Source: a virus
IMG/VR virus record: IMGVR_UViG_3300032087_004198
Span: 1-51,746 of that record
Strand: one strand, 5' to 3'
DNA: 51,746 nt
The translations under genes were made by a program, and so were the position numbers. Position 1 is the stretch's first letter. Every line of letters begins with the position of its first letter. Under the pieces are notes generated by a model. That model saw only the letters and a program-made list of their open reading frames with translations. It searched no databases and was not told the DNA's origin. This document shows, in pieces, positions 18,932-29,200 of the stretch.

Positions 18932-19576
18932 TTATCCTAGTGATACTGGTGTGCCATTCATAAAGTAAGGCACATGATTAGCAAAATAAATTATGTTTAC
19001 GATACCTGTGGGAATAGATCCCTCTGATGCTGTGTAAGCACCCATATTCAACACCTCCATTTTATAGCGAGATGCGCCTGGTGCTGACGAGTTGTAGTAT
19101 CCTTGAGCGTTATCTAACAGTGTGGGATCAACCTCAACATTCGCAAAACCATCTTGTGCTTCAAACTCTCCACCATCTGGATTCACCTGTGTTTCTCTAT
19201 ACTGAAGATAAACAAAAGGCTGACCCTCTGAAGTTGAAACTGTAAATGTTTTTTGTGAGTCCACATAAACAGCATAACCCAACTCTTTGTCTTGGGGTCG
19301 AATCAAAACATAGCCTGGATTCAAGGTAACATCAAAAGTGCTGGGAGAACCCGCTGAGCCCGTAAGTCTACGAACACTTAATGGTGCATCTAAAATACCA
19401 CTGTCTCCAACGACTTTTCTTGCTAGTGCATAGAACTGAGCCTGAAGTAATGTTTGCATTTGGGTCAGTTCTCTTGCTTGAATAGCAAAGCCTGGACGGA
19501 ATCCCATCTGCAAAAAGTTTTTTGTTTTATTGTAATCATCAAGACCTGAATCTTGAAATTCAAAAAATACTGCCAT
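18932..19576 (-). CDS. DUF4815-like virion structural protein
   Basis: At 214 residues it carries FRPGFAIQARELTQMQTLLQ near residue 28, a pattern I recognise from DUF4815 proteins of marine T4-like phages (pattern: pG.a.qaREL.q.Q). It continues VVGDSGILDAPLSVRRL and GYVLIRPQDKELGYAV, typical beta-rich baseplate or fibre-adaptor sequence. DUF4815 proteins are usually longer, so this copy may be only the N-terminal adaptor domain. Its place between the gp8-like wedge protein and the first fibre suits a fibre-to-baseplate connector. That role is inferred. Confidence 0.7.
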   Translation of the reverse strand: MAVFFEFQDSGLDDYNKTKNFLQMGFRPGFAIQARELTQMQTLLQAQFYALARKVVGDSGILDAPLSVRRLTGSAGSPSTFDVTLNPGYVLIRPQDKELGYAVYVDSQKTFTVSTSEGQPFVYLQYRETQVNPDGGEFEAQDGFANVEVDPTLLDNAQGYYNSSAPGASRYKMEVLNMGAYTASEGSIPTGIVNIIYFANHVPYFMNGTPVSLG

Positions 19577-19603
19577 GGTTGCTTCCTTACTCTTATATGT
19601 ATA

Positions 19604-21235
19604 TCAGATTTGTGTCACACCGTCACCACCGATGATCGCTCTAAACACAATTCCTTGAGATTGTGTTATAGCATCTGACGCTCCTAATTTATTTGTGTAG
19701 AGAGGTATCGTGTCCGTTCCAAATCTACCCTCTCCCTCATCAAGACTCGATGTAGCATTCGCTTGAATGATACTTGCATCTGCACCAATTTCCGTACTGA
19801 TCGTGTCTGTTGTTCCAACAGCGAATCCCAAAGTTGGAACTTCTGAACTAGAGAATACTGAAAGATCTGATCTTGCTGCTTTGACACTTGTATTAAGTTT
19901 TTTCTGAGTTCCCGAATCAGTAGTATAATTAATTTTATAAAGTCTATCCAGATTATTAATTTTATGATCACCCCTAGTTAACTCAACTTTTTTTTCTGTT
20001 ACATCGATGGCTGCTATTTTATTTCCTGTGCTTCTCGTCCCACCCGATAGGTTTGAAGCATTCAGGGTATCACCCACCGCTAAACCCGTAGTCGTCGATA
20101 ACGTAACTTGATCTGACATTCTGAAGGCGGTGTTTTTACCCAAAACCGTTTCAATGTTTTCTCCACTTGAGTGCTTTAAGTTTTGAACAAGAGATACAGA
20201 ATCAAAATTAGTTACATTTGACACCTTTTGTATTTCGGAGGAATCAATATGTGCGACGAACATACCTTTGTCAGAATTTAAGATACTTGGAAAATCTAAA
20301 TTACCTAAAGTAATAATTGGTTTGATAAGAGGACCAAACTTACCTAAACCAGTGATAAATTTAGACCCCACTATTTGGTCAACGTCAAGATTATAAGTTC
20401 CATTTTTATCAGGATCACTGCTTAACTTGAGATTGTTTACTGATGTGGTATAACCCGAACCACCATCTAAAATTATAATGTCTCGTAATGAATAGCCTCT
20501 ACGAGTGGTCACAGCATTGTCGCTGTCGAAATCAAAAGCAAAGTTAACATTTGCTTCATCTCCTGTAATTTGTTTAAAGTTAAATGATGGTTTTTCGTCC
20601 CATCTAAGTTCTTTGATCGCTGGATCTATATCAAACCGAATAATTCTACCTTTTAAATCATTCCAGTAAGATAAAGTAGAGTTACTCAACTTAAGAGAAC
20701 TTGTCGATGGTGCATTGTCAATATCATCTTTTGATGGAACAGGTATGTGTGATGATGTCAAAAACTTAAAAAACTTACCAGTAATATTGTATAACCGAAG
20801 CCATCTATATCCATCATCTGATGATATGATTGTTCCAAAGTTACCATCAGGTCTAACCGTACTGATTGATCCTTTTTGATAAGCATCACCATTTTCAATA
20901 CAAAGATAGACTGATAAAGTATTATCAGGGGATGTAACAAGAGCGTAGTGGTTTGAGTTTTCTCTATTTGGATCATAAGCGTTAAATACTTTACCACTTC
21001 TCCAGTCATTTCTTTCAGCGACTAAAGCAAAACTATCTTCACCGTCTATAGTTTTTCCTACTACAGCACCACCTAGTGTTTGTTTTGCCTCATCAGAGTT
21101 TACTGACTCATCTCCCTCAGCAGAAAACCTACCAACCACAAAAGTGATAGGATTAACCTTAGACTCATCTACGAAAGTCTTCGCAAAAGTTTTGTTTATT
21201 AACTGAACTATACCAGCGTTTGCTTTCGAAGCCAT
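19604..21235 (-). CDS. 8: gp8-like baseplate wedge protein (543 aa)
   Basis: The first 220 residues follow the order of conserved blocks of T4 gp8: PITFVVGRF, ERNDWRSG, a YDPNRENSNHYALV segment, VYLCIENG, then SSDDGYRWLRLYNI and a SSHIPVP segment. T4 gp8 is about 334 residues, so this protein is longer, with a beta-rich C-terminal extension. In T4, gp8 is a wedge subunit that joins gp10/gp7 in the baseplate. The neighbours gp6 and gp25 upstream support the call. A TATAAATA late promoter lies at 21302-21309, 66 bases upstream inside the preceding gene. The call rests on motif order seen by eye, not on an alignment. Confidence 0.6.
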   Translation of the reverse strand: MASKANAGIVQLINKTFAKTFVDESKVNPITFVVGRFSAEGDESVNSDEAKQTLGGAVVGKTIDGEDSFALVAERNDWRSGKVFNAYDPNRENSNHYALVTSPDNTLSVYLCIENGDAYQKGSISTVRPDGNFGTIISSDDGYRWLRLYNITGKFFKFLTSSHIPVPSKDDIDNAPSTSSLKLSNSTLSYWNDLKGRIIRFDIDPAIKELRWDEKPSFNFKQITGDEANVNFAFDFDSDNAVTTRRGYSLRDIIILDGGSGYTTSVNNLKLSSDPDKNGTYNLDVDQIVGSKFITGLGKFGPLIKPIITLGNLDFPSILNSDKGMFVAHIDSSEIQKVSNVTNFDSVSLVQNLKHSSGENIETVLGKNTAFRMSDQVTLSTTTGLAVGDTLNASNLSGGTRSTGNKIAAIDVTEKKVELTRGDHKINNLDRLYKINYTTDSGTQKKLNTSVKAARSDLSVFSSSEVPTLGFAVGTTDTISTEIGADASIIQANATSSLDEGEGRFGTDTIPLYTNKLGASDAITQSQGIVFRAIIGGDGVTQI

Positions 21236-21236
21236 T

Positions 21237-22652
21237 TTATCCTCCTATTGACCCACAACCCGCAGTCGATTCTGTCGCATTGTTCGGTGAACCTACGTTA
21301 GTATTTATAGCAGACAGAAACAAGAAAGCGCCTAGAGATATGTTTTTCATTTCTGTTGCTGACTGCACCGTGACTGACCACGAATTCGGATGATGGAATA
21401 TTCTGAACCCATTGATACCAATTTGTGCTGCCTCTTCACCCCCAGTAAATCCTGTTCCACCGATACCAGCCCAAGGGTGATCTGCACCGCATATGCCTAA
21501 CGGGAATCCCATAGAGAATCCCTTATTCAATGCACCAAACCCACCTACTTGATGTGCGGTTGTACCAGCCTCGTCTTTATACCACAGTCCACCCGTATCT
21601 TGAAAGTGCTGACTCGTATATGAAATACCTGACGCTGCGACATACGGATTATATCCACATGGGTACAAGTCCGCTCCACTTGCATTATCTCTCAAGTTTG
21701 TAGACGTTGAAAAACGATATGGTGTGTAGTTACCGATGACGGGAATCTCAATCGGGACTGTTGTACCAGTTGTGCCTGGTTGATCAAAGATGTCTGTAAG
21801 AACGTAATTACCCGCGATAAACATACCAGCAGGGTGTAATACTTCTTTTACATAATCCTTATATGAGTCCCAATTAATATCTGTATCGATTAGATAAGAA
21901 TAGTTTTGGTAATACTTGTTGTCATGGATTCTAGAAAATCCACTGATCAATCCCTGTTCATTTCCATAGTAGACACCGCATACTGAGCCTGGTGCAGCAG
22001 GTTTACCAGCAGCATTGAACTCAGAACATGCTTCATAAGTTGCTCCTGCTGGACCAGTGTATCCTGCGGACGCTCCCAGAAACGATCCCTCCGAGCATAC
22101 ATGTAATAATTTTTTAGGATAATCAATCTTTACATCGGTTGCATAAAAAGTCTTGAAGAAAAAGTCATATGCCTCTTCTGTGCTTTTTAATTGGTAAAAG
22201 TTTTTTACATATCTCAAAAAGTTACGAACATTAACCGAGGAGTTTGCAGGGTCGTCAAAGTTTACGACGTTTACGGACTCGCCCTGCTCATCTTGTTTAA
22301 ATGTTTTATTGGGAAGTCCTGTAGCGTAGATGTTTTTAAATATCTTAAGCATCTCATTCGGACACTCATCGATGTCTTTCAGTAATGCTACTCCACCGAT
22401 GCCCTGTTGTAGTTCTAACCATTTATAGAAGAGTGCTACAAACTGAGTAAACTTATCGTATAATTCTGTAACGTGACTAGGTAATCTATCGATAGCATAA
22501 AAATTAAAATCACTTGATGGTTTTGTCTCTTGTAATTCTTCAGAAAACGCAATCTGAGCATCTACAGCCTTCGCCCATGAGTCTAAGAACTCACTAGGTG
22601 ATCGAGCGGTATCTCCGTCCCCAGATGCGCCTCCTTCAAGAAAAAATGTCAT
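21237..22652 (-). CDS. Conserved baseplate-wedge-associated structural protein (471 aa)
   Basis: The N-terminal half is helical: ELYDKFTQFVALFYKWLELQQG, then FLRYVKNFYQLKSTEEAYDFFFKTFY followed by a DVKIDYPKK segment. This block is characteristic of a structural protein that follows gp6 in marine T4-like phages. The C-terminal half is Gly-rich and beta-like with collagen-like scraps (GASAGYTGPAGATYE). The start codon overlaps the gp6 stop (ATGA), implying translational coupling. By gene order it could correspond to gp7 of T4, but T4 gp7 is about twice as long and I see no decisive motif, so no symbol is given. Confidence 0.7.
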   Translation of the reverse strand: MTFFLEGGASGDGDTARSPSEFLDSWAKAVDAQIAFSEELQETKPSSDFNFYAIDRLPSHVTELYDKFTQFVALFYKWLELQQGIGGVALLKDIDECPNEMLKIFKNIYATGLPNKTFKQDEQGESVNVVNFDDPANSSVNVRNFLRYVKNFYQLKSTEEAYDFFFKTFYATDVKIDYPKKLLHVCSEGSFLGASAGYTGPAGATYEACSEFNAAGKPAAPGSVCGVYYGNEQGLISGFSRIHDNKYYQNYSYLIDTDINWDSYKDYVKEVLHPAGMFIAGNYVLTDIFDQPGTTGTTVPIEIPVIGNYTPYRFSTSTNLRDNASGADLYPCGYNPYVAASGISYTSQHFQDTGGLWYKDEAGTTAHQVGGFGALNKGFSMGFPLGICGADHPWAGIGGTGFTGGEEAAQIGINGFRIFHHPNSWSVTVQSATEMKNISLGAFLFLSAINTNVGSPNNATESTAGCGSIGG

Positions 22653-24328
22653 GACGAAAGAACTTCCAAGTCACCGACTTTAGTTGAGAACAAAACCGCT
22701 CCCTGTGCTAAAACAGTATTTGATCTAGGTCTTGCTCTAATCTTAAACTCATCAGTATTTTGAATATCGTTAAGTTGAATCAAACCAGTTTCATAATTTA
22801 CTGATCCTACATTTTTTATAAAAGTTGCATCCTGAGCGGAGAACATTTTTATAATTCCTCTACCATCATCGAAGACGTAAACTAGAGGGAATGACCCGTT
22901 TATATTCGCTAGGAAGTTAGTCGATCTAACTACGCCTGGTAGATTTGTTCTCTGTAACTGGTTACGGAGAGGGATGGTATCAGATATAGAGCCTTCTTCA
23001 ACTGTTCTCTCCATATAAACCTCTAGTGTGTCTCCAATGATCCCATCATCTAAACTTGTTAAACCTACAGAGAATATTGGATAGTTGAATGCAACATCAA
23101 ATGCTCCTCTCTGGTAACCGTTTATGTAATCTACAATATTTGACGTAACAACATCTAGACTTGTACCAGAACGAGTTGCATCCCAGAAAACGTTACCCTC
23201 TATAACTAAGTCTACAGGAATTGGTTCAACGAAAGTAGGAAGTATTGTTACCACTCCCTTATCTTTCATAAGACTCAACACGTTACTTTTTTGTCCAGAG
23301 GTCAATGGACCACCATCTACACCAACAGCACTCACATAAACTCGTCCGTAATTAGGAGGTTGATTTTCCTCACCACCCCACACATTAGCACGAATTCCAG
23401 ATTGACTGATTCCTGCTAAGTGATCGGATGCTGTCACATATCTACCCTGTGTTTGAAAGAACAGTGGGGCGTTCGTACGCACACTTTCAATATCTTCTAC
23501 TTCTGATCCACCCACACCTGCTACAGTGGTTGTGATTACTGATACACCAGATGTATTGCTCACAAACTGAGCGATGTTATTACCATTTGAACCAGCGGTT
23601 TCAAAGTATTCGAATCGAACCAATGCTTGATTGTTAGGTTTTTTACCTACAAAGTTATCACCGAAGTAAACTGCGTACTTGCCTCGTGTGCTTGTTGTTA
23701 AGTAATAAATTTTAGATTCAGCGGTGACACCAGCGATACTGCCTGGTAAGTCCGTAATATTCGTATATTCACTCTCTTGTCCGTTACCATTATCAACATA
23801 AACTCTTAAAGTATTTGTATCAACATTCTGTGACGGAATTTCAAATTTTTGATGATTTATAGATGAATCGTACTGATAGAATCTATCATTTATCTGTTGA
23901 CCTTGATATAACTCAATCTCTGTATCACCCGATACGCCGTATGATCTAACTGGGGTCCACTTTAGTCCACCACCAATGAAGAGATCGCCTGGTTTGAGAT
24001 TTGTTGTTCCTCGCACAATAACTTGCGCCCTTGCACCTTTTGTCGATGCAGGAAGATATGACAAAGGTTTTGCATGGGAAAAAACGGATTCTGCTCTTTG
24101 TGCTGTATCGAGGAACCCTTCGTTCGCAATCATGTTTGCGTAATAACCATAGAGTGTAGAGTTATATGCTAACAAGTCCAGCAGTGCGGACATCGCAGAT
24201 CCCTCGAAGTCATAATCATTGAATATTCCAGAACCTTGTAAATAATTTCCAAGGTCGGTTCTCAATTGACCAAACTCAAGATCTCCTAGTTTAATGAAAG
24301 GGCGATCCCCTTCGTATATCTCAACCAT
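22649..24328 (-). CDS. 6: Baseplate wedge protein gp6
   Basis: Strong resemblance to T4 gp6 (gpJ-like fold): LGDLEFGQLRTDLGNYLQG, then NDYDFEGSAMSALLDLLAYN, and SYLPASTKGARAQVIV. Downstream are YLTTSTRGKYAVYFGDNFVGK and a domain with GYQRGAFDVAFNYPIFSVG. At 559 residues it is a little shorter than T4 gp6 (about 660). gp6 forms the inner ring that ties baseplate wedges together and opens during sheath contraction. The start ATG overlaps the gp25 stop and the end overlaps the next gene by four bases, so all three are coupled. Confidence 0.9.
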   Translation of the reverse strand: MVEIYEGDRPFIKLGDLEFGQLRTDLGNYLQGSGIFNDYDFEGSAMSALLDLLAYNSTLYGYYANMIANEGFLDTAQRAESVFSHAKPLSYLPASTKGARAQVIVRGTTNLKPGDLFIGGGLKWTPVRSYGVSGDTEIELYQGQQINDRFYQYDSSINHQKFEIPSQNVDTNTLRVYVDNGNGQESEYTNITDLPGSIAGVTAESKIYYLTTSTRGKYAVYFGDNFVGKKPNNQALVRFEYFETAGSNGNNIAQFVSNTSGVSVITTTVAGVGGSEVEDIESVRTNAPLFFQTQGRYVTASDHLAGISQSGIRANVWGGEENQPPNYGRVYVSAVGVDGGPLTSGQKSNVLSLMKDKGVVTILPTFVEPIPVDLVIEGNVFWDATRSGTSLDVVTSNIVDYINGYQRGAFDVAFNYPIFSVGLTSLDDGIIGDTLEVYMERTVEEGSISDTIPLRNQLQRTNLPGVVRSTNFLANINGSFPLVYVFDDGRGIIKMFSAQDATFIKNVGSVNYETGLIQLNDIQNTDEFKIRARPRSNTVLAQGAVLFSTKVGDLEVLSS

Positions 24329-24816
24329 TACCCTACCCTCTCTGTGACTATTTTAATATCAACAGTTTCTACTGCTGATGAAGTTACTGATTTTAGACGA
24401 TATAAAATTCTAACGTTTAGTGTATTTTCATCTCTAGTATCTAGAACTGAAACCTCATCAACAATAATTCGTGGTTCAAATAAATCGAGTTGTTCTTTTA
24501 TCTCTTCCTCTAGTTGAAACATACCCACACCAGGCAAGTTAGATTCAAATGGATCAAAAAGAAAATTTCTTACACCTACACCGAAGTTAGTGTTAAATGG
24601 TTTTTCAAATTTGTTTGTAAGCACGATAGTCCTAACAGATTGTCTAATAGAGTCTGAGTCGAACACCCTAAGAACATCACCACTCAAACCCTGACTGACG
24701 TAAAACGGAGACGGTTTGAAAAAGAAGTTTAAGTCAGAATATAGTTTATCCTCAGTTGAACTTTTCGTTGCAACTTCACTACCCGTAAACCCTGAGTTTC
24801 TGACGTATACTGACAT
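24328..24816 (-). CDS. 25: Baseplate wedge protein gp25 (lysozyme-like fold)
   Basis: At 162 residues it matches the gp25 family: DLNFFFKPSP near the start, SIRQSVRTIVLTNKFEKPFN, NFGVGVRNFLFDPFES, then an IKEQLDLFEPRIIVDEVSV segment. The EPR motif conserved in gp25 is present. gp25 joins gp6 and gp53 in the wedge core next to the sheath. A perfect TATAAATA late promoter sits at 24833-24840, with a GAGGAAT ribosome site between it and the start. Confidence 0.92.
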   Translation of the reverse strand: MSVYVRNSGFTGSEVATKSSTEDKLYSDLNFFFKPSPFYVSQGLSGDVLRVFDSDSIRQSVRTIVLTNKFEKPFNTNFGVGVRNFLFDPFESNLPGVGMFQLEEEIKEQLDLFEPRIIVDEVSVLDTRDENTLNVRILYRLKSVTSSAVETVDIKIVTERVG

Positions 24817-24832
24817 GGCTGATTCCTCTACT

Positions 24833-24840
24833 TATTTATA
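24833..24840 (-). promoter_or_regulatory. T4-type late promoter before gp25
   Basis: The minus strand reads TATAAATA exactly, the T4 late (gp55-dependent) -10 element, 16 bases upstream of the gp25 ATG, with AGAGGAAT between. It has no recognisable -35 box, as expected for late promoters. Confidence 0.7.
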
Positions 24841-24843
24841 TTC

Positions 24844-26262
24844 TTAAGATTGAACATATAAACCATCTCTTACACAAGTCATAATATTCGTGTGTCTTCC
24901 TCCCTTTTGGAAAGTATGCTTGATACCAACAATTAACCACTTACCATCTAAAATTGAGTATGCATCCGCACCAGGCTCTCGTCCAGTGATTCCCTCAATA
25001 TTTACTGATGGTGCGTTTTTTAATTCAATAATCATACCAACCTCTAATCCAAAATCGCCTGGAACAGTAATCATTATCTCAGATGATCTTAATTGTGTTT
25101 CCTGTGCTTTTCGCAGCAGTGGAGTATTCAGGGGGGTGTTCCAAAAACGAACGTCTTTACTTGCAACATACTCCAGATACTCTGGATACTTTTCACCATA
25201 GTTTGGGAAGTTGCACTCAGTAACGTATTTAGGAAGAGTTTTTAATATTATATCAGGATCTACACAACCACAAACATCAGATGTAAACCCACCATCTGGC
25301 GGAATGACCAATCCAGTTTCTTCATCTACATCAGCCTCAGCACCGCAGACATATGATCCTGCAACATCTTGGTAGGGAGGTCTAGCATAATGATCCTTCA
25401 CCGTAAAATCAGCAGGAGAGAATGTTACTCCCTGTTGTCCATGATCGATATCCATGAATTCTCTTTTATCGAATAGATCATCGTCTAACCAACCTTCCCA
25501 CCACCATGTGTCTAGATCAGTTCCAACATACTCTTCTCCGAGTCTTTCACGAATTAATTCACATTCAAGTTTTAGATTTTCATTTATCTCAGTTCTTAAA
25601 AATTCACATATTGCTTTTGTATCGTCGCAACCATCCTCACTAATTTCTGTAATAGAACGAGTCTCACCCTCAAGATCTATAAATGTAGGAGGGGGACCAA
25701 AATCTGGTGGTGTAAAGTCCTCTTCATTATTCTCTGCTATTTTTTGTAAAGTATCAGTGATGTAATTTCTATACCTACACTCTCGATAGGCATCTTGAAT
25801 TGATTTTATAAATTTTATTTGCTCTATAAGTTCATTTCTTAGTTCTTCGATTATGCGAAACTGATCTATATCTAAGTCTGTGTATGAATACCACGCATGT
25901 TTTGAATTACCTAAACCAAGATTAGCGGTGTATCGAAAACCATAACTGTCAAAATCATCTGTCAATACAGATGGTTCAGGTATCATAGGGTCGTCAAAAT
26001 CCTCTTCTATAGAAACTGGAGGGTAATCTTCAACATGCTTAGTCTTACCCCAATCTTCTCGAATATCATAAGTTGCTCCTTGGGTTACAAACTTATCTTC
26101 GAGATCGTATCGATTGGTGCTATATTTTACATGCGGGACTCTATAAGATACGGGTTCGAGATCGTAATGACACTCCGCACGAACGGTTTCAAACGGTCGC
26201 TGTCTTTCGAGTGTAACATCATCGAGTCTGGTTTTTGATTCTTCTAATTCTTCGTATCCCAT
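24844..26262 (-). CDS. Baseplate hub-like structural protein (472 aa)
   Basis: The N-terminal two thirds are highly acidic and helical, with no domain I recognise. The C-terminal 110 residues are a compact domain: SSEIMITVPGDFGLEVGMII, then LDGKWLIVGIKHTFQKGGRH and TNIMTCVRDGL. This resembles the C-terminal beta-domain of gpD/gp27-type tail hub proteins (pGd..l.vG..i ... G.w.I..i.H.f). It lies between the 1177-aa Cys-rich protein and gp25. A hub or hub-extension role is inferred. A CATAAATA late-promoter-like sequence overlaps the stop codon of the preceding gene, and AGGAG precedes the start. Confidence 0.6.
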   Translation of the reverse strand: MGYEELEESKTRLDDVTLERQRPFETVRAECHYDLEPVSYRVPHVKYSTNRYDLEDKFVTQGATYDIREDWGKTKHVEDYPPVSIEEDFDDPMIPEPSVLTDDFDSYGFRYTANLGLGNSKHAWYSYTDLDIDQFRIIEELRNELIEQIKFIKSIQDAYRECRYRNYITDTLQKIAENNEEDFTPPDFGPPPTFIDLEGETRSITEISEDGCDDTKAICEFLRTEINENLKLECELIRERLGEEYVGTDLDTWWWEGWLDDDLFDKREFMDIDHGQQGVTFSPADFTVKDHYARPPYQDVAGSYVCGAEADVDEETGLVIPPDGGFTSDVCGCVDPDIILKTLPKYVTECNFPNYGEKYPEYLEYVASKDVRFWNTPLNTPLLRKAQETQLRSSEIMITVPGDFGLEVGMIIELKNAPSVNIEGITGREPGADAYSILDGKWLIVGIKHTFQKGGRHTNIMTCVRDGLYVQS

Positions 26263-26274
26263 AGTTGCTCCTAT

Positions 26275-26282
26275 TTATTTAT
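26275..26282 (-). promoter_or_regulatory. Late-promoter-like element (CATAAATA)
   Basis: The minus strand shows CATAAATA followed by AATAGGAGCAACTATG, so the element overlaps the stop codon of the 1177-aa gene and lies about 12 bases before the next start. It differs from the T4 late consensus only in the first base, which is variable in T4-like phages. Part of it is coding sequence, so the call is moderate. Confidence 0.45.
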
Positions 26283-29200
26283 GGTTCTCTTGGTCGTCCG
26301 CCATTATAGGGATTGCAAATTGATTCTTGACAATCTTCTGGTGGAGCATTCTCGTTTGCTTCGGGATAGTCTCTCCCTCGAACACAATGCGTTCCCCGAT
26401 AGTGTCTCTCTGACAGGTCGATCTGACTTGTCATGTAATCAAATAATCCAAGACCTTCGGGTGATTGGATATCAGTGAATGCTGCAAGTCGTTCTTGATT
26501 TTGACCTCTACACGATGGATATTCATTATCCCAACCATCGGATTGCTGTATGGGCCACCCATCTTCTTCTGATGGTCCTGTGATACCATAGCGATTTAAG
26601 AATACTCTGTTACAACTGTTGGCTAACCACTCTCCCTCATCAAGAGGATAATATTCATTACTTGCCAGAGGTAGATCCTTTGATGGTAATGATGACACAT
26701 AAAATTTTGTAAAGGCAACTTGCTCGTCTAAGTCATAATATAAAGGTTGACCAGTTTCCTCGTCAATAATAGGTTCTCCTTCTTCGTCTGTTATTGAATC
26801 GTATTCGTCTCGTATTTTTTCATACAAATTTCTCAAGACATATTCCCACGGAGGATATACACCTATATCATCACTGTAGTTACCGTGTGTGGGATCAAAG
26901 GAGAAATATATTTGTGCTGGATATGGATTGATCTTACCCGATGGTAATCTTTGTGGACCAAATCTTTCAACTATTTTATCAAACAAGTATTGAGTGATAC
27001 CATCGTTTCTCTCTTCGAAATGATTCCAGTAAAAAGCAGGAGCATCTGGACTTTCTAGTTCTTCTTTGCTTAATTTTTTCCATCCTACAAAAGGCTCACT
27101 GTAACAATTTCTATCCTCTGTGCATAAAGGCTCTAGTTCTACAATCTGACACTCATCTTCGTCAGGACTTACTCCGTTTACGCACTCGATGTCATTCGCT
27201 GTGTAAACATGTTCAAACGGTAAATCAAAACATTGAGGAGGTTTTGGTGGACACGCTCTTGGTAAATCATCTAATCCACTTCCTAATCGACCATCCAAAT
27301 CATTACAGTGTGAAAATCCTACTGGACCATCTGGTGCAGGGGTAACGTCGTTAGGTTCTCCATCGTCACCGATAAATTCATACTCAACACACTTTGCGAT
27401 ACATCTGTGACAATCACATTGACAAGTATCGGGTTCATATTCGTCATCTACACATGGCTTATCCACATCCACTTCGAAACCACAAGTATGATATTCACTA
27501 CACCTCCATCCTGAGATTGGTCCAAAACCGAAACTGTTGTAAAAGGGACTCTGTATAAGATCTATATCTTCTGGTACTACATCACCTCCTACAGAATAAG
27601 GTTGACACGGGCCCTCACCTGCTTCACCATCACAAACTCTATATCGTTCAAACTCATCTCCAACACTCACCTTTCCCTCGTCAAGATACTCCTCTAAATT
27701 ATAGAATCCCTCAGTTGGAAACTTCACAACGTAACTTGGTCTGCATAAACTTCTTGCTAAAAATTTTGCTGGATCTTCCCGTGGATCAACAATCGGAGGT
27801 GGATCAAAAGGATTGAAGACACTTGGATATAAGTCTTCATAGTCGTAAGCACAACAAAATTCTTTTTTCTTTTCTAAGAATGATTTAATATATTCTAAGA
27901 CATACTCATTGACTTGTGTTTGATCTTCGAATACATCCTCTTCGTCTACATCGGAACCTCCTATGTCAATAGGAAAATCAATTCCTAATGACTCAAACAA
28001 TTGTTGCCGATAACTAAAGATTAATTCATTAGTAACAGGATCTAGTATTACAGAAGCGAATATCCCCCCGAAGGAATATGATATAAAATCATCACAAAGG
28101 GGATAGTCTGTTGATGGACAATAAGGTGTCGGATAGAATGCTCTGCTTTTTCTGCAAGCACAACTATCACTACTCCACATTCCTCCTTCGGGGGAATCTA
28201 CCTCATAACTATCGAGACTTATAATCCCACTGCTTAAATCACATAAATCTCCATATGTGTCACTATTTTCGCCTGGAGTTAAATTATCACAATCAATACA
28301 GTCACACATTCTTACGTTATCATTACACTCTCCATTTTTGCAGCATGAACCATAAGGATTGTATGGCTCAGGATCTCCACATACTGACTCCCCGTTTTGA
28401 TGTCGCTCACCACACGGAAGATTTTTATAAACACCTCCAAATCTCCCACAACATGATTCTGGTATTGAATGGGCGCAACGTCCATTTATACAACATGTCC
28501 CACCTAACGATGGATCACCACCCTCTTCTGGGTCGGGTGGATTACAAATACTACTTATGTCGAAACAGTCATAATTTACGCAATCTGAATTGAAATAATC
28601 AAAAATACTTGAAGGCCCCTCAGGTCCAGTATAACAACAATCCCAGTTGTCAGGTTTTAAACAAGGGAGACTCCCTGGCGTTCCACAACCATCCCCGTAA
28701 TCTCCTGGCCATGGGATTGTGTTGCAGTAAGTACCTACCCCTCCATATATCGTTCCACCTTGGTAGTTTTCGGCGGCTAATTGCAATCCTAACGATTCAC
28801 ATCCACTCTGTGACATAACTGAACAATATGTGACATTTTCCGATTCATACTCTGGTTTATAAAACGCACAACACCCGCCTGGACAAACCGTACAATGATC
28901 TCCACCAACTGTCAGACATGGCGCTAGTACGTTGCTTACGTCACAACCTTCTTGTATGGCTGCTGCATATTTCTCCGCATAAGATCTGCTGCATGCCGAT
29001 CCTGAAGCACTAAAATCACAAACATCTTCTTCTTCTTCATCACATCTACAATCTACGTCCTCACATACAGTGTTATCTCCCTGCCATCTACCACCTATAT
29101 CATCACAACTTAATGTTGCTGGGTTTGAGTCAGATTTTGTACGCTCACTACATCCACCCACTGTGCAGCATGCACCATAGATAGGATCTTCGCATCTTTC

